This document shows positions 35,156 through 49,318 of a stretch of 64,000 nucleotides of DNA, piece after piece. Below the pieces are notes generated by a model. That model made no database searches, had not been told where the DNA came from, and worked only from the letters and a program-made list of their open reading frames with translations. Every line of letters starts with the position of its first letter. Within the stretch, counting starts at the first letter, position 1. The position numbers were made by a program, and so were the translations under genes. The stretch is from Nomia melanderi. Its lineage: Eukaryota; Arthropoda; Insecta; Hymenoptera; Halictidae. Location of the stretch: contig NW_027475146.1 in the NCBI RefSeq assembly GCF_051020985.1, positions 1,364,001 to 1,428,000 on the forward strand. The letters run 5' to 3'.

Positions 35156-37502
35156 AGGGTCAGGGAAAAATCCAATATATATCTGGTGATATTCCGGGTG
35201 CTATTAGAGATAGCGCAATAAACCAAAGTGAATTATCTGCAGGAGGCCCTGGCGGATGAATCTATGCAGCGGGGGCGACCTCGGATCACCAGGGGCCGAG
35301 AAAACCACTGTCTCATGGGGCCGGACACTCATGGTCAGGGGAAAATCCAATATATATCTGGTGATATCTCGGGTGCTATTAGAGATAGCGCGATAAATCA
35401 AAGTGCATTGTCTGTAGGAGGTCCTGCCGCATGAATCTGGGCAGCGGGAACGACCTCGGACCACGAGGGGCCGAGAAAACCACAGTCACATGGTGCCGGA
35501 CACTCAGGGTCAGGGAAAAATCCAATATATATCTGGTGATATCTCGGGTGCTATTAGAGATAGCGCAATAAACCAAAGTGCATTATCTGCAGGAGGCACT
35601 GGCGCATGAATCTGTGCAGTGGGAACGACCTCAGACCACCAGGGGCCGAGAAAACCACCGTCACATGGGGCAGGACAGTCATGGCCAGGGGAAAATCCAA
35701 TATATATCTGGTGATATCTCGGGTGCTATTAGAGATAGCGCAATAAACCAAAGTGAATTATCTGCAGGAGGCCCTGGCGCATGCATCTGTGCAGCGGGAA
35801 CGACCTCAGACCACCAGGGGCCGAGAAAACCACCGTCACATGGGGCAGGACAGTCATGGCCAGGGGAAAATCCAATATATATCTGGTGATATCTCGGGTG
35901 CTATTAGAGATAGCGCAATAAATCAAAGTGCATTGTCTGTGGGAGACCCTGGCGCATGAATCTCTGCAGCGGGAACGACTTCGGACCACCAGGGACCGAG
36001 AAAACCACCGTCTCATGTGGCCGGAAACTCAGGGTCAGGGGAAAATGCAATATGTATCTGGTGATATCTCGGGTGCTATTAGAGATAGCGCAATAAACCA
36101 AAGTGAATTATCAGCAGGAGGCCCTGGCGCACGAGTCTGTGTAGCGGGAACGACCTCGGACCACCAGGGGCCAAGAAAACCACCGTCTCATGGGGCCGGA
36201 CACACAGGGTCAGGGGAAAATCCAATATATATCTGGTGATATCTCGGGTGGTATTAGAGATAGCGCAGTAAACCAAAGTGAATTAACTGCAGGAGGCCCT
36301 TGCGCATGAATCTGTGCAGAGGGAACGACCTCGGACCACCTGGGGCCGAGAAAACGACCGTCACATGGGGCCGGACACTCAGGGTCAGGGAAAAATCCAA
36401 TATATATCTGGTGATATCTCGGGTTCTATTACAGATAGCGCAGTAAACCAAAGTGAATTATGTGCAGGAGGCCCTGGCGCATGAATCTGTGCACAGGGAA
36501 CGACCTCGGACCACCAGGGGCCGAGAAAACCACCGAAACATGAGGCCGGACACTCAGGGTCAGGGAAATATCCATTATATATCTGGTGATATCTCGGGTG
36601 CTATTAGAGATAGCGCAGTAAACCAAAGTGAATTATGTGCAGGAGGCCCTGGCGCACGAATCTGTGCAGAGGGAACAACCTCGGACCACCAGGGGCCGAG
36701 AAAACCACCGTCTCATGGGGCCGGACACTCAGGATCAGGGAAAAATCCAATATATATCTGGTGATATTCCGGGTGCTAGTAGAGATAGCGCAATAAACCA
36801 AAGTGAATTATCTGCAGAAGGCTCTGGCGCATGCATCTGTGCAGCGGGAACGACCTCGGATCACCAGGGGCCGAGAAAACCACCGACACATGAGGCCGGA
36901 CACTCAGGGTCAGGGAAAAATCCATTATATATCTGGTGATATCTCGGGTGCTATTAGAGATAGCGCAATAAACCAAAGTGAATTATCTGCAGGAGGCCCT
37001 GGCGCATGAATCTGTGCAGCGGGAACGACCTCGGACCACCAGGGGCCGAGAAAACCAGCGTCTCATGGGGCCGGACACTCAGGGTCAGGGAAAAATCCAA
37101 TATATATCCGGTGATATCTCGGGTGCTATTACAGATAGCGCAGTAAATCAAAGTGCATTGTCTGTAGGAGGCCCGGTCGCATGAATCTCGGCAGCGGGAA
37201 CGACCTCGGACCATAAGGGGCCGAGAAAACCACATTCTCATGGGGCCGGACACTCAGGTTCAGGGTAAAATCCAATATATATCTGGTGATATCTCGGGTG
37301 CTATTAGAGACAGTGCAATAAATCAAAGTGCATTGTCTGTAGGAGGCCCTGGTGCATGAATCTGTGCAGCGTGAACGACCTCGGACCACCAGGGGCCGAG
37401 AAAACCACAGTCTCATGGGGCCGGACACTCAGGGTCGGGGGAAAATCCAATATATATCTGGTTATATCTCTGGTGCTATTAGAGATAGCGCAATAAACCA
37501 AT

Positions 37503-39601
37503 GTGAATTATCTGCAGGAGGCCCTGGCGCATAAATCTGTGCAGCGGGAACGACCTCGGACCACCAGGGGCCGAGAAAACCACCGTCTCATGGGGCCGGA
37601 CACTCAGGGTCAGGGAAAAATCCAATATATATCTGGTGATATCTCAGGTGCTATTAGAGACAGCGCAATAAATCAAAGTGCATTGTCTGTAGGAGGCCCT
37701 GGCGCAAGACTCTGTGCAGCGGGAACGACCTCGGACCACCATGGCCGAGAAAACCACAGTCTCATGGGGCCGGACACTCAGGGTCAGGGGAAAATCCAAT
37801 ATATATCTGGTGATATCTCGGGTGCTATTAGAGATAGCGCAATCATCCAAAGGGAAATATCTGCAGGAGGCCCTAGCGCATAAATCTGCGCAGCGGGAAC
37901 GACCTCGGAACACCAGGGGCCGAGAAAACCAGCGTCTCATGGAGCCGGACACTCAGGGTCAGGGAAAAATCCAATATATATCTGGTGATATCTCGGGTGC
38001 TATTACAGATAGCGCAATAAATCAAAGTGCATTGTCTGTAGGAGGCCCTGGTGCATGAATCTGTGCAGCGGGAACGACCTCGGACCACCAGGGGCCGAGA
38101 AAACCACAGTCTCATGGGGCCGGACACTCAGGGTCGGGGGAAAATCCAATATATATCTGGTTATATCTCGGGTGCTATTAGAGACAGCGCAATAAACCAA
38201 AGTGAGTTATCTGCAGGAGGCCCTGGCGCATAAATCTGTGCAGCGGGAACGACGTCGGACCACCACGGGCCGAGAAAACCAGCGTCTAATGGGGCCGGAC
38301 ACTCAGGGTCAGGGAAAAATCCAATATATATCTGGTGATATCTCGGGTGCTATTACAGATAGCGCAATAAATCAAAGTACATTGTCTGTAGGAGGCCCTG
38401 GTGCATGAATCTGTGCAGCGGGAACGACCTCGGACCTCCAGGGGCCGAGAAAACCACAGTCTCATGGGGCCGGACACTCAGGGTCGGGGGAAAATCCAAT
38501 ATATATCTGGTTATATCTCGGGTGCTATTAGAAATAGCGCAATAAACCAAATTGAATTATCTGCAGGAGGCTCTGTCCCATAAATATGTGCAGCGGGAAC
38601 GACCTCGGACCACCAGGGTCCGAGAAAACCAGCGTCTCATGGGGCTGGACACTCAGGGTCAGGGAAAAATCCAATATATATCTGGTGATATCTCGGGTGC
38701 TATTACAGATAGCGCAATAAATCAAAGTGCATTGTCTGTCGGAGGCCCTGGCGCACGAATCTGTGCAGAGGGAACGACCTCGGACCACCAGGGGCCGAGA
38801 AAACCACCGTCTCATGGGGCCGGACACTCAGGGTCAGGGAAAAATCCAATATATATCTGGTGATATTCCGGGTGCTAGTAGAGATAGCGCAATAAACCAA
38901 AGTGAATTATCTGCAGAAGGCCCTGGCGCATGCATCTGTGCAGCGGGAACGACCTCGGATCACCAGGGGCCGAGAAAACCACCGACACATGAGGCCGGAC
39001 ACTCAGGGTCAGGGAAAAATCCATTATATATCTGGTGATATCTCGGGTGCTATTAGAGATAGCGCAATAAACCAAAGTGAATTATCTGCAGGAGGCCCTG
39101 GCGCATGAATCTGTGCAGCGGGAACGACCTCGGACCACCAGGGGCCGAGAAAACCAGCGTCTCATGGGGCCGGACACTCAGGGTCAGGGAAAAATGCAAT
39201 ATACATCTAGTGATATCTCGGGTGCTATTACAGATAGCGCAATAAATCAAAGTGCATTGTCTGTAGGAGGCCCTGGCGCATGAATCTGAGCAGCGGGAAA
39301 GACCTCGGACCACCAGGGGCCGAGACAACCACCGTCTCGTGGGGCCGGACACTCAGGGTCAGGGAAAAATCCAATATATATCTGGTGATATCTCAGGTGC
39401 TATTAGAGATAGCGGAATAAATCAAAGTGCATTGTCTATAGGAGGCCCTGGTGCATGAATCTGTGCAGCGTGAACGACCTCGGACCACCAGGGGCCGAGA
39501 AAACCACAGTCTCATGGGGCCGGACTGTCAGGGTCAGGGGAAAATCCAATATATATCTGGTGATATCTCGCGTGCTATTAGATATAGCGCAATAAACCAA
39601 A
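37503..39601 (+). repeat. 12-monomer unit, turn 1 (2,099 bp)
   Basis: The unit begins at the monomer before CCACCATGGCCGAG and contains the marker AATCATCCAAAGGGAAATATC. Later monomers carry TCCGGGTGCTAGTAGAG, CCGACACATGAGGCCGG and GCAATATACATCTAGTG. One monomer is a base short. The first part of this turn is also the end of the 5.4-kb superblock. Confidence 0.82.
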
Positions 39602-41700
39602 GTGAATTATCTGCAGGAGGCCCTGGCGCATAAATCTGTGCAGCGGGAACGACCTCGGACCACCAGGGGCCGAGAAAACCACCGTCTCATGGGGCCGGAC
39701 ACTCAGGGTCAGGGAAAAATCCAATATATATCTTGTGATATCTCAGGTGCTATTAGAGACAGCGCAATAAATCAAAGTGCATTGTCTGTAGGAGGCCCTG
39801 GCGCAAGAATCTGTGCAGCGGGAACGACCTCGGACCACCATGGCCGAGAAAACCACAGTCTCATGGGGCCGGACACTCAGGGTCAGGGGAAAATCCAATA
39901 TATATCTGGTGATATCTCGGGTGCTATTAGAGATAGCGCAATCATCCAAAGGGAAATATCTGCAGGAGGCCCTGGCGCATAAATCTGCGCAGCGGGAACG
40001 ACCTCGGAACACCAGGGGCCGAGAAAACCAGCGTCTCATGGAGCCGGACACTCAGGGTCAGGGAAAAATCCAATATATATCTGGTGATATCTCGGGTGCT
40101 ATTACAGATAGCGCAATAAATCAAAGTGCATTGTCTGTAGGAGGCCCTGGTGCATGAATCTGTGCAGCGGGAACGACCTCGGACCACCAGGGGCCGAGAA
40201 AACCACAGTCTCATGGGGCCGGACACTCAGAGTCGGGGGAAAATCCAATATATATCTGGTTATATCTCGGGTGCTATTAGAGACAGCGCAATAAACCAAA
40301 GTGAGTTATCTGCAGGAGGCCCTGGCGCATAAATCTGTGCAGCGGGAACGACCTCGGACCTCCAGGGGCCGAGAAAACCACAGTCTCATGGGGCCGGACA
40401 CTCAGGGTCGGGGGAAAATCCAATATATATCTGGTTATATCTCGGGTGCTATTAGAAATAGCGCAATAAACCAAATTGAATTATCTGCAGGAGGCCCTGG
40501 CCCATAAATATGTGCAGCGGGAACGACCTCGGACCACCAGGGTCCGAGAAAACCAGCGTCTCATGGGGCCGGACACTCAGGGTCAGGGAAAATTCCAATA
40601 TATATCTGGTGATATCTCGGGTGCTATTACAGATAGCGCAATAAATCAAAGTGCATTGTCTGTAGGAGGCCCTGGCGCACGAATCTGTGCAGAGGGAACG
40701 ACCTCGGACCACCAGGGGCCGAGAAAACCACCGTCTCATGGGGCCGGACACTCAGGGTCAGGGAAAAATCCAATATATATCTGGTGATATTCCGGGTGCT
40801 AGTAGAGATAGCGCAATAAACCAAAGTGAATTATCTGCAGAAGGCCCTGGCGCATGCATCTGTGCAGCGGGAACGACCTCGGATCACCAGGGGCCGAGAA
40901 AACCACCGACACATGAGGCCGGACACTCAGGGTCAGGGAAAAATCCATTATATATCTGGTGATATCTCGGGTGCTATTAGAGATAGCGCAATAAACCAAA
41001 GTGAATTATCTGCAGGAGGCCCTGGCGCATGAATCTGTGCAGCGGGAACGACCTCGGACCACCAGGGGCCGAGAAAACCAGCGTCTCATGGGGCCGGACA
41101 CTCAGGGTCAGGGAAAAATGCAATATACATCTAGTGATATCTCGGGTGCTATTACAGATAGCGCAATAAATCAAAGTGCATTGTCTGTAGGAGGCCCTGG
41201 CGCATGAATCTGTGCAGCGGGAACGACCTCGGACCCCCATGTCCGAGAAAACCACAGTCTCATGGGGCCGGACACTCAGGGTCAGGGAAAAATCCAATAT
41301 ATATCTGGTGATATCTCGGGTGCCATTAGAGACAGCGCAATAAATCAAAGTGCATTGTCTGTAGGAGGCCCTGGCGCATGAATGTGTGCAGCGGTAACGA
41401 CCTCGGACCACCATGGCCGAGAAAACCACAGTCTCATGGGGCCGGACACTCAGGGTCAGGGGAAAATGCAATATATATCTGGTGATATCTCGGGTGCTAT
41501 TACAGATAGCGCAATAAATCAAAGTGCATTGTCTGTAGGAGGCCCTGGTGCATGAATCTGTGCAGCGGGAACGACCTCGGACCACCAGGGGCCGAGAAAA
41601 CCACAGTCTCATGGGGCCGGACACTCAGGGTCGGGGGAAAATCCAATATTTATCTGGTGATATCTCGGGTGCTATTACAGATAGCGCAATAAATCAAAGT
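39602..41700 (+). repeat. 12-monomer unit, turn 2 (about 2.1 kb)
   Basis: Markers of turn 1 recur in order, with one monomer fewer in the middle. Two monomers are added near the end, marked by GGACCCCCATGTCCGAG and by GCGGTAACGACCTCGG with CCATGGCCGAG. The right boundary is approximate. Confidence 0.8.
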
Positions 41701-43757
41701 GCATTGTCTGTAGGAGGCCCTGGCGCAAGAATCTGTGCAGCGGGAACGACCTCGGACCACCATGGCCGAGAAAACCACAGTCTCATGGGGCCGGACACTC
41801 AGGGTCAGGGGAAAATCCAATATATATCTGGTGATATCTCGGGTGCTATTAGAGATAGCGCAATCATCCAAAGGGAAATATCTGCAGGAGGCCCTGGCGC
41901 ATAAATCTGCGCAGCGGGAACGACCTCGGAACACCAGGGGCCGAGAAAACCAGCGTCTCATGGAGCCGGACACTCAGGGTCAGGGAAAAATCCAATATAT
42001 ATCTGGTGATATCTCGGGTGCTATTACAGATAGCGCAATAAATCAAAGTGCATTGTCTGTAGGAGGCCCTGGTGCATGAATCTGTGCAGCGGGAACGACC
42101 TCGGACCACCAGGGGCCGAGAAAACCACAGTCTCATGGGGCCGGACACTCAGAGTCGGGGGAAAATCCAATATATATCTGGTTATATCTCGGGTGCTATT
42201 AGAGACAGCGCAATAAACCAAAGTGAGTTATCTGCAGGAGGCCCTGGCGCATAAATCTGTGCAGCGGGAACGACGTCGGACCACCAGGGGCCGAGAAAAC
42301 CAGCGTCTAATGGGGCCGGACACTCAGGGTCAGGGAAAAATCCAATATATATCTGGTGATATCTCGGGTGCTATTACAGATAGCGCAATAAATCAAAGTA
42401 CATTGTCTGTAGGAGGCCCTGGTGCATGAATCTGTGCAGCGGGAACGACCTCGGACCTCCAGGGGCCGAGAAAACCACAGTCTCATGGGGCCGGACACTC
42501 AGGGTCGGGGGAAAATCCAATATATATCTGGTTATATCTCGGGTGCTATTAGAAATAGCGCAATAAACCAAATTGAATTATCTGCAGGAGGCCCTGGCCC
42601 ATAAATATGTGCAGCGGGAACGACCTCGGACCACCAGGGTCCGAGAAAACCAGCGTCTCATGGGGCCGGACACTCAGGGTCAGGGAAAATTCCAATATAT
42701 ATCTGGTGATATCTCGGGTGCTATTACAGATAGCGCAATAAATCAAAGTGCATTGTCTGTAGGAGGCCCTGGCGCACGAATCTGTGCAGAGGGAACGACC
42801 TCGGACCACCAGGGGCCGAGAAAACCACCGTCTCATGGGGCCGGACACTCAGGGTCAGGGAAAAATCCAATATATATCTGGTGATATTCCGGGTGCTAGT
42901 AGAGATAGCGCAATAAACCAAAGTGAATTATCTGCAGAAGGCCCTGGCGCATGCATCTGTGCAGCGGGAACGACCTCGGATCACCAGGGGCCGAGAAAAC
43001 CACCGACACATGAGGCCGGACACTCAGGGTCAGGGAAAAATCCATTATATATCTGGTGATATCTCGGGTGCTATTAGAGATAGCGCAATAAACCAAAGTG
43101 AATTATCTGCAGGAGGCCCTGGCGCATGAATCTGTGCAGCGGGAACGACCTCGGACCACCAGGGGCCGAGAAAACCAGCGTCTCATGGGGCCGGACACTC
43201 AGGGTCAGGGAAAAATGCAATATACATCTAGTGATATCTCGGGTGCTATTACAGATAGCGCAATAAATCAAAGTGCATTGTCTGTAGGAGGCCCTGGCGC
43301 ATGAATCTGTGCAGCGGGAACGACCTCGGACCCCCATGTCCGAGAAAACCACAGTCTCATGGGGCCGGACACTCAGGGTCAGGGAAAAATCCAATATATA
43401 TCTGGTAATATCTCGGGTGCCATTAGAGACAGCGCAATAAATCAAAGTGCATTGTCTGTAGGAGGCCCTGGCGCATGAATGTGTGCAGCGGTAACGACCT
43501 CGGACCACCATGGCCGAGAAAACCACAGTCTCATGGGGCCGGACACTCAGGGTCAGGGGAAAATGCAATATATATCTGGTGATATCTCGGGTGCTATTAC
43601 AGATAGCGCAATAAATCAAAGTGCATTGTCTGTAGGAGGCCCTGGTGCATGAATCTGTGCAGCGGGAACGACCTCGGACCACCAGGGGCCGAGAAAACCA
43701 CAGTCTCATGGGGCCGGACACTCAGGGTCGGGGGAAAATCCAATATTTATCTGGTGA
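41701..43757 (+). repeat. 12-monomer unit, turn 3 (about 2.06 kb)
   Basis: Collinear with turn 2 at 2,097 bp for the second half: 40450-41690 matches 42547-43757. It carries the same three short monomers, including the pair at about 43,331 and 43,510. It ends at the junction with the 43.8 kb superblock. Confidence 0.8.
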
Positions 43758-44739
43758 TATCTCGGGTGCTATTACAGATAGCGCAATAAATCAAAGTGCA
43801 TTGTCTGTGAACAGCCCTGGCGCATGAATCTGGGCAGCGGGAACGACCTCGGACCACCAGGGGCCGAGAAAACCACCGTCCCATGGGGCCGGACACTTGG
43901 GGTCAGGGAAAAATCCAATATATATCTGGCGATATCTCGGGTGCTATTAGAGATAGCGCAATAAACCAAAATGAATTATCTGCAGGAGGCCCTGGCGAAT
44001 GAAGCTGTGCAGCGGGAACGACCTCGGACCACCAGGGGCCGAGAAAACCACCGTCCCATGGGGCCGGACACTCGGGGTCAGGGAAAAATCCAATATATAT
44101 CTGGCGATATCTCGGGTGCTATTAGAGATAGCGCAATAAACCAAAGTGAATTATCTGCAGGAGGCCCTGGCGAATGAAGCTGTGCCGCGGGAACGACCTC
44201 GGACCACCAGAGGCCGAGAAAACCACCGTCTCATGGGGCCGGACACTCATTGTAAGGGAAAAATCCAATATATATCTGGTGATATCTCGGGTGCTATTAT
44301 AGATAGCGCAATAAATCAAAGTGCATTGTCTGTAGGAGGCCGCGGCTCATGAATCTGGGCAGCGGGAACGACCTCACACCACCAGGGGCCAAGAAAACCA
44401 CAGTCTCATGGGGCCGGACACTCAGGGTCAGGGGAAAATCCAATATATATCTGGTGATATCTCGGGTGCTATTAGAGATAGCGCAATAAACCAAAGTGAT
44501 TTATCTGCAGGAGGCCCTGGCGCATGCATCTGTACTGCGGGAACGACCTCGGACCACCAGGGGCCGAGAAAACCATCGTCTCATGGGGCCGGACGCTCAG
44601 GGTCAGGGAAAAATCCAATATATATCGGGTGATATCTCGGGTGCTATTAGAGATAGCGCAATAAATCAACGTGCATTGTCCGTAAGAGGCCCTTGCGCAT
44701 GAATCTGTGCAGCAGGAATGACGTCGGACCACCAGGGGC

Positions 44740-45870
44740 CGAGAAAATTACAGATTTTCGGTATCCGTTACCCAAAGTCATGTAAAAATCCAGCATATAT
44801 ATGGATCTTTCTCGGGTGCTATTACAGATAGCGCAATAAATCAAAGTGCATTGTCTGTAGGAGGCCCTTGCGCATGAATCTGGGCAGCGGGAACGACCTC
44901 GGACCACCAGGGGCCGAGAAAACCACCGTCTCATGTGGCCGGACACTCAGGGTCAGGGGAAAATGCAATATATATCTGGTGATATCTCGGGTGCTATTAG
45001 AGATAGCGCAATAAACCAAAGTGAATTATCTGCAGGAGGCGCTGGCGCATGAATCTGTGCAGCGGGAACGACCTCAGACTACCAGGGGCCGAGAAAACCA
45101 CCGTCACATGGGGCAGGACAGTCATGGCCAGGGGAAAATCCATTATATATCTGGTGATATCTCGGGTGCTATTAGAGATAGCGCGATAAATCCAAGTGCA
45201 TTGTCTGCAGGAAGCCCTGGCCCATGATTCTGTGCAGCGGGAACGACCTCGAACCACCAGGGGTCGAGAAAATTACAGATTTTCGGTATCCGTCACCCAA
45301 AGTCATGTAAAAATCCAGCATATATATGGAGCATTCTCGGGTGCTATTAGAGATAGCGCAATAAATCAAAGTGCATTGTCTGTAGGAGGCCCTGCCGCAT
45401 GAATCTGGGCAGCGGGAACGACCTCGGACCACGAGGGGCCGAGAAAACCACAGCCTCATGGGGCCGGACACTCAGGGCCAGGGAAAAATCCGATATATAT
45501 CTGGTGATATCTCGGGTGCTATTAGAGATAGCGCAATAAAGAAAAGTGAATTATCTGCAGGAGGCCCTGGCGCATGAATCTGTGCGGCGGGAACGATCTC
45601 GGACCACCAGGGGCCAAGACAACCACCGTCTCATGGGGCCGGACACTCAGGGTCAGCGAAAAATCCATTATATATCTGGTGATATCTCGGGTGCTATTAG
45701 AGATAGCGCGATAAATCCAAGTGCATTGTCTGCAGGAAGCCCTGGCGCATGACTCTGTGCAGCGGGAACGACCTCGAACCACCAGGGGCCGAGAAAATTA
45801 CAGATTTTCGGTATCCGTCACCCAAAGTCATGTAAAAATCCAGCGCATATATGGAGCTTTCTCGGGTGCT
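44740..45870 (+). repeat. type C monomers, cluster 4 (last in window)
   Basis: Three copies begin near 44746, 45269 and 45794, inside the third copy of segment Y. I found none between about 35.1 and 44.7 kb and none from 45.9 kb to the window end. Confidence 0.82.
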
Positions 45871-47044
45871 ATTACGGATAGCGCAATAAATCAAAGTGCA
45901 TTGTCTGTAGGAGGCCCTGGCGCATGAATCTGGGCAGCGGGAACGTCCTCGGACCACGAGGGGCCGAGAAAACCACAGTCTCATGGGGCCGGACACTCAG
46001 GGTCAGGGAAAAATCCAATATATATCTGGTGATATTCCGGGTGCTATTAGAGATAGCGCAATAAACCAAAGTGAATTATCTGCAGGAGGCCCTGGCGGAT
46101 GAATCTATGCAGCGGGAGCGACCTCGGATCACCAGGGGCCGAGAAAACCACTGTCTCATGGGGCCGGACACTCATGGTCAGGGGAAAATCCAATATATAT
46201 CTGGTGATATCTCGGGTGCTATTAGAGATAGCGCGATAAATCAAAGTGCATTGTCTGTAGGAGGTCCTGCCGCATGAATCTGGGCAGCGGGAACGACCTC
46301 GGACCACGAGGGGCCGAGAAAACCACAGTCACATGGTGCCGGACACTCAGGGTCAGGGAAAAATCCAATATATATCTGGTGATATCTCGGGTGCTATTAG
46401 AGATAGCGCAATAAACCAAAGTGAATTATCTGCAGGAGGCACTGGCGCATGAATCTGTGCAGTGGGAACGACCTCAGACCACCAGGGGCCGAGAAAACCA
46501 CCGTCACATGGGGCAGGACAGTCATGGCCAGGGGAAAATCCAATATATATCTGGTGATATCTCGGGTGCTATTAGAGATAGCGCAATAAACCAAAGTGAA
46601 TTATCTGCAGGAGGCCCTGGCGCATGCATCTGTGCAGCGGGAACGACCTCAGACCACCAGGGGCCGAGAAAACCACCGTCACATGGGGCAGGACAGTCAT
46701 GGCCAGGGGAAAATCCAATATATATCTGGTGATATCTCGGGTGCTATTAGAGATAGCGCAATAAATCAAAGTGCATTGTCTGTGGGAGACCCTGGCGCAT
46801 GAATCTCTGCAGCGGGAACGACTTCGGACCACCAGGGACCGAGAAAACCACCGTCTCATGTGGCCGGAAACTCAGGGTCAGGGGAAAATGCAATATGTAT
46901 CTGGTGATATCTCGGGTGCTATTAGAGATAGCGCAATAAACCAAAGTGAATTATCAGCAGGAGGCCCTGGCGCACGTGTCTGTGTAGCGGGAACGACCTC
47001 GGACCACCAGGGGCCAAGAAAACCACCGTCTCATGGGGCCGGAC

Positions 47045-49318
47045 ACACAGGGTCAGGGGAAAATCCAATATATATCTGGTGATATCTCGGGTGGTATTAG
47101 AGATAGCGCAGTAAACCAAAGTGAATTAACTGCAGGAGGCCCTTGCGCATGAATCTGTGCAGAGGGAACGACCTCGGACCACCTGGGGCCGAGAAAACGA
47201 CCGTCACATGGGGCCGGACACTCAGGGTCAGGGAAAAATCCAATATATATCTGGTGATATCTCGGGTTCTATTACAGATAGCGCAGTAAACCAAAGTGAA
47301 TTATGTGCAGGAGGCCCTGGCGCATGAATCTGTGCACAGGGAACGACCTCGGACCACCAGGGGCCGAGAAAACCACCGAAACATGAGGCCGGACACTCAG
47401 GGTCAGGGAAATATCCATTATATATCTGGTGATATCTCGGGTGCTATTAGAGATAGCGCAATAAACCAAAGTACATTGTCTGTAGGAGGCCCTGGCGCAT
47501 GAATCTGGGCTGCGGGAATGACCTCGGACCACATGGGGCCGAGAAAACCACCGTCTCATGGGGCCGGACACTCAGGGTCAGGGGAAAATCCAATATATAT
47601 CTGGTGATATCTCGGGTGCTAGTAGAGATAGCGCAATAAATCAAAGTGCATTGTCTGTAGGAGGCCCTGGCTCATGAATCTGGGCAGCGGGAACGACCTC
47701 GGACCACCAGGGGCCGAGAAGACCACCGTCTCATGGGGCCGGACACTCAGGGTCAGGGAAACATCCAATATGCATCTGGTGATATCTCGGGTGCTATTAC
47801 AGATAGCGCAGTAAACCAAAGTGAATTATGTGCAGGAGGCCCTGGCGCACGAATCTGTGCAGAGGGAACAACCTCGGACCACCAGGGGCCGAGAAAACCA
47901 CCGTCTCATGGGGCCGGACACTCAGGGTCAGGGAAAAATCCAATATATATCTGGTGATATTCCGGGTGCTATTAGAGATAGCGCAATAAACCAAAGTGAA
48001 TTATCTGCAGGAGGCCCTGGCGCATGAATCTGTGCAGCGGGAACGACCTCGGACCACCAGGGGCCGAGAAAACCAGCGTCTCATGGGGCCGGACACTCAG
48101 GGTCAGGGAAAAATCCAATATATATCCGGTGATATCTCGGGTGCTATTACAGATAGCGCAGTAAATCAAAGTGCATTGTCTGTAGGAGGCCCGGTCGCAT
48201 GAATCTCGGCAGCGGGAACGACCTCGGACCATAAGGGGCCGAGAAAACCACATTCTCATGGGGCCGGACACTCAGGTTCAGGGTAAAATCCAATATATAT
48301 CTGGTGATATCTCGGGTGCTATTAGAGACAGCGCAATAAATCAAAGTGCATTGTCTGTAGGAGGCCCTGGTGCATGAATCTGTGCAGCGTGAACGACCTC
48401 GGACCACCAGGGGCCGAGAAAACCACAGTCTCATGGGGCCGGACACTCAGGGTCGGGGGAAAATCCAATATATATCTGGTTATATCTCTGGTGCTATTAG
48501 AGATAGCGCAATAAACCAAAGTGAATTATCTGCAGGAGGCCCTGGCGCATAAATCTGTGCAGCGGGAACGACCTCGGACCACCAGGGGCCGAGAAAACCA
48601 CCGTCTCATGGGGCCGGACACTCAGGGTCAGGGAAAAATCCAATATATATCTGGTGATATCTCAGGTGCTATTAGAGACAGCGCAATAAATCAAAGTGCA
48701 TTGTCTGTAGGAGGCCCTGGCGCAAGAATCTGTGCAGCGGGAACGACCTCGGACCACCATGGCCGAGAAAACCACAGTCTCATGGGGCCGGACACTCAGG
48801 GTCAGGGGAAAATCCAATATATATCTGGTGATATCTCGGGTGCTATTAGAGATAGCGCAATCATCCAAAGGGAAATATCTGCAGGAGGCCCTGGCGCATA
48901 AATCTGCGCAGCGGGAACGACCTCGGAACACCAGGGGCCGAGAAAACCAGCGTCTCATGGAGCCGGACACTCAGGGTCAGGGAAAAATCCAATATATATC
49001 TGGTGATATCTCGGGTGCTATTACAGATAGCGCAATAAATCAAAGTGCATTGTCTGTAGGAGGCCCTGGTGCATGAATCTGTGCAGCGGGAACGACCTCG
49101 GACCACCAGGGGCCGAGAAAACCACAGTCTCATGGGGCCGGACACTCAGGGTCGGGGGAAAATCCAATATATATCTGGTTATATCTCGGGTGCTATTCGA
49201 GACAGCGCAATAAACCAAAGTGAGTTATCTGCAGGAGGCCCTGGCGCATAAATCTGTGCAGCGGGAACGACGTCGGACCACCAGGGGCCGAGAAAACCAG
49301 CGTCTAATGGGGCCGGAC
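47045..49318 (+). repeat. 13-monomer unit, copy 1 (2,274 bp)
   Basis: Starts in the monomer with GGACACACAGGGTCAGG and runs through GAATTAACTGCAGG, GAATTATGTGCAGG, AAGTACATTGTCTG and CATATCCGGTG-type monomers to the short monomer at about 48,759. It repeats immediately at 49319. Confidence 0.85.

Larger units (their letters stand above)
32915..38320 (+). repeat. 5.4-kb superblock, copy 1
   Basis: About 31 monomers that recur at 43758-49320. The offset is 10,843 bp to about 36,615, then 11,193 bp for one monomer, then 11,018 bp to the end. Each change equals one or two monomers. The block contains part of Z, all of Y and a run of monomers marked by GGGGCAGGACAGTCATGG, GTGTAGCGGGAACGACC and GCACAGGGAACGACC. 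Confidence 0.87.

Noticed and set aside
40977..41624. Longest open frame, 215 codons on the minus strand, with a copy at 43074-43721
   Set aside because: It spans almost four monomers and stays open only because consecutive 174-bp monomers (about 41,231 and 41,413) keep the frame, 174 being a multiple of three. The translation is the same repeated satellite string. No domain or start signal is visible.
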